From: Strobilurus pachycystidiatus
Taxonomy: Eukaryota; Basidiomycota; Agaricomycetes; Agaricales; Physalacriaceae
DNA: 26,289 bases
Direction: 5' to 3'
Assembly: GCA_019915135.1 (NCBI GenBank)
Contig: JAHLMK010000054.1
Span: 1 to 26,289 of the forward strand
Shown here piece after piece: positions 1-9,313 of the stretch (position 1 is its first letter; the number at the start of each line of letters is the position of its first letter). Made by a program: the position numbers and the translations under genes. A model generated the notes under the pieces. It worked only from the letters and a program-made list of their open reading frames with translations, ran no database searches and was not told the DNA's origin.

Positions 1-464
1 ATGATCATCATCTCGGTCATGGGCAGGTAAGACAGAAACGGTTCACTTTCCAACACCACGTGACATAGGGATATGGGCTATGGAACGGCCGTACGTCAAC
101 CCTTAAAAAAATCAAAGACGACCAGATTGTAGCCCTTGGTTATCTGCAGAGAATGGTCGTCTCCGATTTCCCAGAACCTTGGTTTTGGCCGAATGCATAG
201 CGATTTACTTCAGGCACGTGGTAGCCGAATGTGAACTGCGGCTGTCTTAAGTTATGACTGCGTGTAAAGTTAAAAGTGGATCCTCGATTGCAATATAACT
301 GACTAAAGACTAACTAGGCATGGTGTGTAGACAAAAAATGCGAGATCTGTTCCGGATGAGTGCAAAGAAACCAACAGATGGGGAGAACTGAGCCATTACT
401 ATGATACGGGGGCGTGAATTATAATCGTGAAAAATCGTCAAGCGAGAAAAGGGACCCGCATGCT
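1..464. other. Left-edge intergenic stretch
   Basis: I see no supported gene here. This is the 3' flank of the ABC transporter gene, which ends at 465 on the minus strand. An ATG at position 1 is followed by a good splice donor (GTAAGA) at 27-32, so the first 26 bases could be a coding exon of a plus-strand gene running in from the left. Nothing beyond the donor supports this. Two CACGTG cores lie near 57 and 213. Confidence 0.4.
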
Positions 465-3400
465 TTACGTGTCAATGAAGCTCTTCCTCTTCTTCTTGTC
501 CTTTTTCTTGCTCTTCTTATCGCTATCGCCAATGAGGCTCGATGTGGGACTGTCCCTCTGGCTCCCTTCCCTTTGGCTCCCCTCCCCGCGCACGCTGCCC
601 GCGCCGTCGTCGGATACCCGGTCGCGCTTTAGCCCAGGAATGATGGACGAAACAGAGCCCTGGCGCTTAGTGGTGATCGAGATGCGCCTCGCCAACCTCT
701 GGAAATTCTGAGATGCAGTGCGCTTGCGCTTCGGCTCAGATTCGGGGTCAGGTGTACCACTTCGCGAATGGAGGTTGGCACCAGCATCAAATGTCACACC
801 GGGCGACTGCATGGGAGCTTTCGGTGATTGCGGCTCGAATGACTCTTCGCCGCTTGGGAACGAGACGGGCGCAGGGGCCGATTCGGGGAATGCAACGGGG
901 GAGGCAGTGTCGGCAGGCACCGTGGGAGGAGGTGCTGCGACCTCACTCTGGTCGTCCGATGTCGGGAAAGAGACGGGGGCTGGCTCAGAAGCTTCCTTCG
1001 GAGGCACTGTCGGAGCTTCGTCTTCCACAAGAGGTTCCGGGGACGATACGACCTCTGGTGTTTCGATAACGGACGCGGTCGGTTCAACAGCAGGAATGAG
1101 ATGAACACTGCTTCTGGAAGCTCCCACAGCAACAGAATCTGCGAGCTCGACGGAATATGGCGCAATTTCCGGCTTCGTCTCCTCGTTTAGAGACATCACA
1201 GGTTCAGGTTCTTCTGTCGATGACACCTGATCGGCCCACATTGACGCGAAGGTTCCGTCAAGCGCTAACAGTTCTTTGTGACTGCCTTGTTCCACGATTT
1301 GCCCATCCTTCAATACGAGAATGCTGTTGAAATTTGTCAATACAATGACACGTGGCCAAGCTGCTGAGAACATACACATCGGCAGACGAGATGGTCTACA
1401 GAATGTTGAGAAATATTTCGAGGATCGGTGTTATAAACTTACAGATAAGCGGTGGGCAATCGACAAGGATGAACGACCAGTCATCAGGTTGAGAAGCGCC
1501 TTCTGAATGTCCTTCTCGGTCGAAGTATCCAATGCACTGGAAATGAATTATTGGCACCTGAATTGGAATGAGAAAATGAGTGTGGTACCTGGTGGCTTCA
1601 TCGAGCAGTAAGATTGGGGGGTTCTTCAACAAAGTCCGCGCAATGGCCACACGCTGCTTCTCTCCGCCACTGAGGCGAACACCGCGCTCGCCCACAATGG
1701 TGTCGTATCCTGTGTGGTGTAATCTATGAGGCTTGCTGCATGTATGTACAAGCAAGAAATCCTTACCGTCAGGAAAACTGGTGATGCGATCATGCATCTG
1801 AGCAGACTGGGCAGCCGCTTCAATCTCATCTGCGGAGGCACCAAACTTTCCATATCTGGAAAGTTTGGGTGAGTAGCTGTATGAAGGCACGATAATATAA
1901 AAGACTGACCCGATATTGTATCCAATCGTGGTATTGAAAAGCACCGAATCCTGGGGAACGACACCGATAGCCTGCCTCAAACTCTTTTGCGTAACATCCC
2001 TTACCGGAGAGTCAGCTTGAGCGGAGAAGATGACCAGAATGAGTACACACCTGATGTCTTGGCCGTCAATGAGAATTCGACCTTGACCTTCCTGCAAGTC
2101 GTAGAAACGATAGAAGAGGCGTAGTATGGTCGATTTGCCGGATCCAGATTCTCCAACGAGTGCAACAGAAGAGCCTTTGGGGACTTTGAATGATACCCCA
2201 TTCAAAGCAGTCGTACGACCGTCGTATGAGAAGCTGACATTGTCGAACTCAATCTCGCCATCTTCGACGATGAGATCAGGAGCGCCGGGTTTATCATTGA
2301 CGTCCGTTGGCTCGTTCAGGAGTTTCAGCAACTTCTCGGTGTCCACGAGAGACTGGTTAACGGATCGGTAGATGGAACCAAGCTGGTTTAGCGGTCCATA
2401 CAGCTGTACGGCTCATGAGTCTGGTGGGCTTCTGCGAATCGTTGATACTGACCTGTGCCAGGTATGTGATGAAAATGACGAAGTCACTGGCTGTCGCAGC
2501 TCCTGACGTGACACTATGAGCAACAATGAGTGAGCCCACAAGAAGGCCGAAGGTCTGAAGCAACTGTGAGATGACTGTGGAAGCGCAAATGTCTATCACT
2601 CACGATGATGAAGTTCTGAACAAGGTTCAACAAGTTCAGAGAAACTAAACGTCGTCAGCGGACATAGAAGTGGAGAGGACCGCGTGAGGGACATACTTAT
2701 AACCTTGTACTCTAGAGCTTGGTACTCGCGAATGGCATTTCGATAGCGTTCCGCCTCGTGCTCCTCTCCCGAGAAATACTTGACGGTTTCGTAGTTGAGC
2801 AGACAATCAGTGTGGATGCCGCGGGTTATCTGAAAAATGAATTAAGTTTGTTAGGTTCGATAGGAGATTCGGGACAAACGTACAATGTCGCGTTCATTCA
2901 TTCTGCGCCTGATCTTAGTCCTCCATTGAGTGAGAACGACGCTAGCACCGACTGAAAAGTGATGAGTGTGCCTTTCAGACGTTGCGAGCGCATGCCACGT
3001 ACTGTAGGCAAACATAACGACGAAGATGACGAGAGCCAACGTCCAATCAAACTTGACACAGAAGACAACGAGAGCCACAATGATGTCAATGAAGGTTGGG
3101 AAGATGTTGAAGAGTATTAACTAGCAACTCTGAGTGAAGAGTACGCGGCAAAGAGGAACAATGGCATACCTCGAGCGTACGATTGATCGCAGCGCCTCGA
3201 TCCAAGACTCGGAGAATCTCGCCTGTCTTCCTGCGAGTGTGGAAGGCAAATGACAGGTTCAATAAATGGTCGAAAGATAGTTGTGACATTTCTCTGTCGC
3301 TGTACTGCATGACCTAAATTTTCGAAGGTTATACGTACGGCACAATGTCCAGGAATGGCGCTTACCGGTGCCCATAACGACTGTGTAAATTGTCAAGCCT

Positions 3401-4702
3401 GGAATGCAGAGCACAAAGTGGTAAGCTTACATCGCGGAGAGCTGCAAGGCCACCACTTCCTTGTAGGAATCTCAGGGCCACGTAGGCAAGCAAAACAGGC
3501 CAAGGCGAGCGCTTAGAAGATCCCTCCAAGATACGAATCAATTCGCCAATGGCGAACGGCACGAAGGCATTGACGACACGTCCAACGAGAAGAACAACAA
3601 TGCAAACAGCCTACTCCCGCGTGAGAACAATGAAAACTCTAGCCTTGAATGACGCACAGCGAGGATCTGAAGTGACCTAGACTTGGAAGGCCAAAGATAT
3701 GGAGACAAGCGTTTCAAACGCCTCCATATCTCCGACCAGGAAGGATCCAACGACACGTCGGGCTTAGTAGTAGCAGCCTGTGGGACGTCATGAGATGAGA
3801 ATTGCGGACGTGCATAAGATCGCACCGTTTGTGATGGACTCAACGACGACGGACGCGTGGTAGGGTTTGAAGACGGCTCCATGCTGCGTGCACCAGGGCG
3901 GAAGGTACCATATTTGGACGTTTCGCCATTAGAAAGCCCGGGAACGGCCAAGAGTCCCGTCGAGGGAGTAGTGGCGTGGGTCGGCGGCAGCAACAGAGCC
4001 GACTCCGCGACGCCAGGATCATCATGGACGTCATCAGACGCCACAGAAGAGTAAACGACGCGGGGAGAAAGAAGAGATGCGAGAAGAGGTAATATGAATA
4101 GGATACGAAGTATCGGGAGCGCAATGTGAAGAAGGACCGGAAGAGGAATAGCAGTAGGCTCTGCGATCAAGACTTTAGCACAGCACTGAACGCCAGGCAA
4201 CGCGAGAACACGCACCTTTGCCTGAGGCAGATATGGACAATCCAAGGAAGATCGTCAAGAGTATATCCACGACCAATGACAAAGCCACTGCAAGCTTGAC
4301 TCGCTTCAACGACCAGACAGGGTGGCCTTGGACATCCTTCCAAGCACCAATGGCGGCAAGGCCAGAGAATGCAACGAGCCCGATGACTGCATTGAATTCG
4401 ATACCCGTGTCGCGGGGCCAATGCTTCCGGAGGACGGCAAAAATGACAAAAGTTAAACCGTCGAAAAGATATGTCAATGAAGAAAGAGTGAGAAAAAGTA
4501 GAATGGAGCCGCGCCGTGGGATACGGTTTGCAACGACAACAGAAGTAATTGGCGACGACGACGACGACGACGAAATGGAGGATGAAATGAAAGGCAGAGA
4601 TAACGTCGCCAGAAGTAGGATGGCGGGTGAGACGATTCTGAGGACAAAGACAAGAATGTCCTGGGGAGGGAGACGCATACCAACTGCGTCGACTGTAGCC
4701 AT
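465..4702 (-). CDS. ABC half-transporter, HMT1/ATM1-type (ABCB family)
   Basis: An ABC exporter with one membrane domain and one ATPase domain, resembling fungal HMT1/ATM1-type heavy-metal or thiol-conjugate transporters of vacuole or mitochondria. Exons (minus): 4216-4702, 3658-4160, 3431-3610, 3366-3380, 3170-3313, 3003-3120, 2884-2951, 2697-2829, 2604-2644, 2453-2563, 2051-2403, 1910-1999, 1767-1855, 1589-1709, 1443-1536, 1376-1395 and 465-1323. They total 3,426 nt, or 1,141 residues. Hydrophobic helices in residues 1-240 form an N-terminal extension, typical of HMT1, ahead of the six-helix core (about 325-600). The ATPase domain shows Walker [10 protein letters not shown] (684-692), Q-loop VPQD, signature LSGGE (790-794), Walker B ILLLDEAT (810-817) and H-loop His846. 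A tail of about 270 residues, rich in Pro, Ser and Glu, ends in a Lys-rich cluster. Exons of 15 and 20 nt are needed to keep the frame. An in-frame ATG at 4867 could add 55 residues. The family is certain; substrate and organelle are inference. Confidence 0.93.
4553..4573. repeat. (CGA)7 trinucleotide repeat, poly-Ser in the ABC transporter
   Basis: Seven perfect CGA units lie inside exon 1 of the ABC transporter gene. On the coding (minus) strand they read as a run of serines between two predicted helices. Length variation here would change a loop without breaking the frame. Confidence 0.85.
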
Positions 4703-4772
4703 CGTCGTCGTGCTCGTCGTCGCTGCTGAAGGCAGTGGTGACGGAGAGAACAAGAGAGGGAACCAACCTTGT

Positions 4773-4808
4773 GTGGGTACGGGCGTTTGGGGGGAGGACC
4801 CTGGTGGA
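4773..4808 (-). repeat. 36-bp dispersed repeat, copy A
   Basis: Read on the minus strand this matches 8875-8910 (plus strand) at 35 of 36 positions. The shared core starts TCCACCAGGGTCCTCCCCCC. It lies 71 bp upstream of the ABC transporter ATG and in its reading frame, where it would read PPGSSPQTPVPT. The origin is unknown. Confidence 0.85.
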
Positions 4809-4989
4809 CGGAAATAACGGAGATATGGCAAGCCGGACAGGCCGATGAAGCCGCGAGCGCAGGCCATCAGCGCATCACTTACAAGGGTCCAAGAATCAGT
4901 CCAAGGCGCAAAATCGTAGGTATAGAGGCCTAAACACCGTATTTTTACCCGGTTGTTGAACTTTGAATACACTTTACTGTGATGTCAAC

Positions 4990-5102
4990 CGAGCTGCGGA
5001 GTCGGATTTCTGAATGGCAACAAAATTGAATTTCTACATTATTACCGGTATATCAACTGAGGTTTTCAGGTCATTGCAAAAGAATTCTGCTTCCGCAGCT
5101 CG
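4990..5102. repeat. Inverted repeat, 11-bp perfect arms
   Basis: The arm at 4990-5000 (CGAGCTGCGGA) is the exact reverse complement of 5092-5102, and the match extends to 13 of 14 with flanking bases. The spacer is 91 bp. It lies about 185 bp upstream of the element gene start. It could be an element end, a regulatory hairpin or chance. Confidence 0.6.
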
Positions 5103-5285
5103 ATTGTATAGCCTATAAAGTATTTGTTTTTGCTTTTAATAGAGGGTTAGGCAAGGAGAAAAGGCTACAACCTAGCTTGCAAGTTACGGGCACTTTGAGG
5201 CTTACATAATACAGCCATTCCATTCCTCGGACTTCTTCCCCGCGCGTCAAACTGCACCAGAGCATCTTCCCGCTGGTGTCTATTC

Positions 5286-8200
5286 ATGGGCTACTCAAGG
5301 AAATACCTCAAGAAGCTCAACTTCTCCAGCTCCCATCCAAATCACGGCAAAGGGAAATACAAACAGGCCCCGGATTCGGCTATTGGGAAGGAGAATACAC
5401 CTCCACCACCTTCCCCTTCGCGTCAGCGGCTAGAGTCCCGCGTATTAAAGGCCGAAAGGGATGCTATAGATGCTAAGCAACGGGCCAAACACCAGGCTAC
5501 GCGGCTCAACACGGAACGGCACCGCGTCTCGAGACTTCGTGACAAACTAGACCTCTGTTACAAGGAGCAAGCTGCTCTTCAGGCCGAGCTCAACCAAGCC
5601 GAGGCCTCTGGTAGTAGCAGGGGCTCCTTTATTGGTGTTTTGCAGGCTAGGATTCGGGAGTTAGAGGCGCAGAATGAGGGTCTTCAGCAAGAGGTCGAAG
5701 AAGCTTCTAATAGCAAGGACTGGGCACTTGGGGCATTAGACTCGACTACAGCTGCATTTTATGCTGAGATGGGCCGCCGGGATGTAGCACACAGCCTCCA
5801 AGCATCCGCTGCCGCTGCTCGCGTCATAGCTGCAGAGGAAAGCGCCCAGAGGTCTCAGCTTGTTCTTGAGGCACGCGAGCGCGAGTTTGCGGAGACAAGC
5901 CAAGTCCAGCTTACCCAGCAGCGTGTCATAGCACAGAGAGAGCGTGCACAGGCGCTTTTAAACCAGGAGCACATACACCAAGAGCGCCTCGCAGTCCTGG
6001 AGCAGAGGTCCGCACAATTAGACGAGTCAACAACAAAGCTCTCCAAGACTCTAGACCAGGTGCGGCAGAAGAACGTGCTACTAGCCAAGGAGAACTGGAA
6101 TCTGCGTCGACGAGTGGGAAGGTTTGCAGATAGGCTCCGAGGGAAAGAGGAAGAGGTGCTGAAGCAGAGTAAATGGCGATACGTGCGCGAGTCCGGTGTT
6201 ATCTCCGATTCCATCAGGATGTGTGTAATGGAACTCGTTGCTCTTGGTGTACCCGTCGACAAAGTCTCGGGTGCGATTCTTGCCGTATCGGACGCGTTTG
6301 ATCTTCGGCTTGATGGAAAGCTCCCGAGTTCGCGTACCAGTCGACGCATTGTAGCTGAGGGCGGGGAACTTGCGGAACTTCATGTGGCAGATCTGATGAG
6401 CCACGCGAACCGTAAGTTCCACATCTCTGACAGTGAATGAGTTCTCACCTAATAGCTCAGAGTACTGTATCAGCAGTGACGGAACGACGTGGAAGAACAT
6501 CAATTACGAGACCCGTCATGTTACAGTGACGGATTACTTGGTTGATCCTGATGTACCGGAAGTGGATCGGAAGAAGGTATCACACTTTATACTGTACCGA
6601 TATCATAACTCATTGAAGTTGGTTAGACACTTCTTCTTGGTCTAGAAGCCACTGCTAGCCACACGAGTGAGGCGCAGGTGGAAGGCTGGGGCCGGTTGTT
6701 CAAACATTTATGTGATGAGCATAACGCCTCCCCACTCGGACAACAATCTCCCATTGATCATCGAACTTTCTACACGAAGACATGTAGTGTACTGACGGAT
6801 CACGCTTCGGACCAGAAGAAGTGGAGTGCTCAGTACGATGTTCTGCGCACGAAATTTGATCTGGAAATCCGTGGCGAAAAAGTCCTTCATGATACACCAT
6901 CAGAGGAGGTACTCGAGGAACTCTGGAAGCTCATGGAGGTGAAGATGACATCTCTGGGTGGTCAGGACGCATGGGACGCGCTCTCTTCGGAGACAAGAGC
7001 CGAGCACGCTACGGAGGTCACTCAGCAGCTGATAATGAAGTTCGGACAGGATGCATTCGATTCTCTGACACCCGAAGAGAAGGAAAGCAGTCGGCTCTCA
7101 TGGTGCGGCTGTGCTATGCACAAGGAGGTTAATTCCTCCAAGGCTGCCTTCGAGATCCTGGCGAAAACGTGGTCACTGCATCCCGGGCAGACACCTCCCA
7201 TGATTCTCTTCAATAAGGAGAATGCAGCTGCTGCCGCGGCTACAGATCCTTCATTACGTGCCCGAGCAGAGGCTGTATCGGGCCGTGGTGGAGTTAAGCT
7301 CATTGAGTTGCTGTCTCTGCTTTTGAACAACAATCGCAACCGACAGCTGGGCTACCAGGATATGCACTCGCTGTTCTTCCTGGCGCATCGACACGTCAGC
7401 CATATCATGCGCTTTCCGAACATAGGACGATACGGGACCCTTGGATACGGTGCCTCCGAAGTGATGGTGAATCTCGAAGTCTTCATCGAGTTTCTGGAGT
7501 TTGCACGCGACCACAAAGGCTCTGGCACATTCACCAACCTTGAACAAAATGTGTATAATGCACTCCATGATAAATCCACCCTTTCCGAGGTCGCGGCGAT
7601 GTCGATCTACTCCCAAACAGTCGCGATTCCGTACATGCGGACAGTCCGAGGACAGATCAAGAATCATTTTGATCTTGATCCATTCCTCCAGCGCGTCCTT
7701 TCCTTCGTTCGACGTGTCGCCGATGATCCAGACATCGTTTTGAAGCCTAACATGTCAGGAGATTCAGTGACGGCAGACGGACGTATCTACGAACGTCAGG
7801 AGGCCGTCTTTGCAACACTAGGCAGGGCTCCGGACCTCCCACTTCTTCGCGAGCTTGTCCAGGCCGAGTTTGTCGCAGCAGCGGAGGTCTGGGAGCGTTT
7901 CATCGCACACGATGCGAGCACCCACCGAAAGGATCTCACGGCACAGCAGAAACTGGACAAGTTCACGCCAGCAACCAATGATCACAGCGAGGGAAGTGCA
8001 GGACAGCTAAAGCGACTGAAGAGTCGTGCCCCGAATGCGACCATGAGCCATATCAACAGCAAGGCCATGTACAAACGTAATCGCCCTCTCCCCTGGATCA
8101 AGGCAAAGTCCAAAGAACATCGAAACTTGATGTCATCTGTTCGGCGCCGAGTACGAGAGAAACAAGCGACTGGAGAGGCAAAAAAAGAGCGGATTGCCCT

Positions 8201-8678
8201 GGCGGAAGCGCATATTGCGAAAGCCGCCGAGAACAAGGTCAATCGGGAGCAAAAGAAGCAGCGCAAGGATGAGAAACAGGCTGCTGTTGATGCCTGCATT
8301 CCCGTGTCCGATGCTGGCATGTTACGGGATCCGGAACGCCTTCGAGCTTGGTACGCTGAGCTAGGAAAGGCACAAATCGACAAGGAGATTGACTTGAACA
8401 TCGACTGGCATCGATCCCAGGAGACGTGGATGATTGCAGAGAAGTTAATCACCTCGGAGGGGCGCAAACTTCCAACAATGGCCAAGTCGACGATTACAGG
8501 TGGTAGACCGGGAAAGATTGCGGTTCTTGCGGACTCTATAGACAGGCGACATCAGTGGGTTGCTGAAAAGAAGCTCCCCGCGTTCTACATTGCCACACCA
8601 GCCTTGGATACATCGGAGGTCGGACAGGAGGATGAGGAGGACACATCAATGGACATTAACTACATCTACAAGGACTGA
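5286..8678 (+). CDS. Coiled-coil, probably transposon-derived protein of an Agaricomycete-expanded family
   Basis: Exons are 5286-6411, 6461-6576 and 6627-8678 (3,294 nt; 1,097 residues), with 49- and 50-bp introns. Residues 1-50 are basic and Pro-rich. About 50-290 is a long coiled coil. A segment near 295-375 ends in TSRRIVAEGGELAELH. The central region has features I recall from large families of uncharacterised proteins in mushroom genomes: SSDGTTWK (Asp382), LGLEATASHTSEAQ (Glu421), a CGCAMHKE motif (Cys574, Cys576, His579), NKENAA (612) and NVYNALHD (about 722). NDHSEGSAG follows, then a basic helical segment (about 910-970) and an acidic end. A CxxH-like motif plus spaced acidic residues suggests an RNase H-fold transposase, as in hAT or KDZ elements, but this is inference. 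I cannot assign the catalytic triad. I recall Asp where Glu421 stands. The frame is intact. No convincing terminal repeats were found. Confidence 0.75.
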
Positions 8679-8874
8679 TGGGGCTTAATTCTTGTGTATA
8701 TACCTTATAATGTCGGTTACTTACTTTACATCCGTATAATATTGCGTACACAGTGCTACTTTGGCGACGACTGTCTCGGGACATGAGCGATGCGGTCGAA
8801 GAGCATGCCGAACGGATGCCGGCCAAGATAATCAATCCGAATATGATGGGAGCCTTCAACCCAAACAAGACCAA

Positions 8875-8910
8875 TCCACCAGGGTCCTCCCCCCAATCGC
8901 CCGTACCCAC
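8875..8910 (+). repeat. 36-bp dispersed repeat, copy B
   Basis: It is identical to copy A (4773-4808, read on the minus strand) except for one base, A to T. In the plus frame it reads PPGSSPQSPVPT, so the change is Thr to Ser in a peptide otherwise the same as in copy A. The two copies lie in opposite orientation on either side of the element gene. Confidence 0.85.
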
Positions 8911-9047
8911 CTTGTGCAAATTCATATGTGGCCTCACGTGGCCGGATGCAAATTTGCCCGACCCTTGGTCCGTCTCAGCATTGCAGGGCGAATACAGGGT
9001 CGCGTCTACTACTTATCCTTATCGTCCTACAGATACGAAGTGTTCTG

Positions 9048-9099
9048 AGCTGTTCCAAGCTGTTTCAAGCTGCGTGTACAACGTTGATACAACGTTGCA
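9048..9099. repeat. Short tandem duplications
   Basis: An imperfect 10-bp unit (AGCTGTTCCA, then AGCTGTTTCA, then a partial third) at 9048-9077 is followed by an 11-bp duplication (ACAACGTTGAT, ACAACGTTGCA) at 9078-9099. This looks like local slippage in non-coding sequence. Confidence 0.6.
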
Positions 9100-9313
9100 C
9101 GCCCCGGTCGCGTGCTTCTGTCAACTTCTGCAGTGTACCAGTGACCAGCAGTCCCGTTCAACGTACTATGGGACTTGTTCGGATCTGGGTCAATTGACAA
9201 GCAATGGCGCGATCTTTCATAGCTTCGATGAAGTTCCTCGGTCTGTAAACTGATCCATCGACAATGTTTTACATCGGTACTCGGAGGGTAGATAAGTATA
9301 CATATATATCAAT

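Larger units (their letters stand above)
4703..5285. other. Intergenic region between ABC and element genes
   Basis: This divergent interval should hold the 5' leader and promoter of the ABC gene (minus) and of the element gene (plus). It contains one copy of the 36-bp dispersed repeat (4773-4808) and an inverted repeat (4990-5102). The ABC reading frame stays open upstream of its chosen start, with an in-frame ATG at 4867. I see no independent gene. Confidence 0.6.
8679..9313. other. Intergenic stretch with 36-bp repeat copy B
   Basis: This lies between the stop of the element gene (plus) and the stop of the DUF6533-like gene (minus), so it should hold both 3' ends. It carries copy B of the 36-bp repeat (8875-8910) and short tandem duplications at 9048-9099. 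A plus-strand frame from ATG 8784 to 9253 (156 codons) spans the repeat. I do not accept it as a gene: it has no recognisable domain and no exon support. Confidence 0.5.

Noticed and set aside
465..4702. ABC gene as a frame-broken pseudogene
   Set aside because: The apparent breaks are all explained by canonical introns and two microexons. The joined exons sum to 3,426 nt, a multiple of three, and all catalytic motifs are intact.
4703..4972. N-terminal extension of the ABC transporter, with an in-frame ATG at 4867
   Set aside because: The frame is open, but the extension carries the 36-bp dispersed repeat and no helix typical of the family. The ATG at 4702 starts directly before the first hydrophobic segment.
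4980..8760. Terminal inverted repeats of the element gene
   Set aside because: Only weak AT-rich similarity was seen between the upstream (ACATTATTACCGGTATAT) and downstream flanks. It is too short and gapped to call.
8784..9253. 156-codon plus-strand frame as a gene
   Set aside because: It contains the 36-bp repeat and local duplications, has no recognised domain, and its downstream part shows no coherent protein character.
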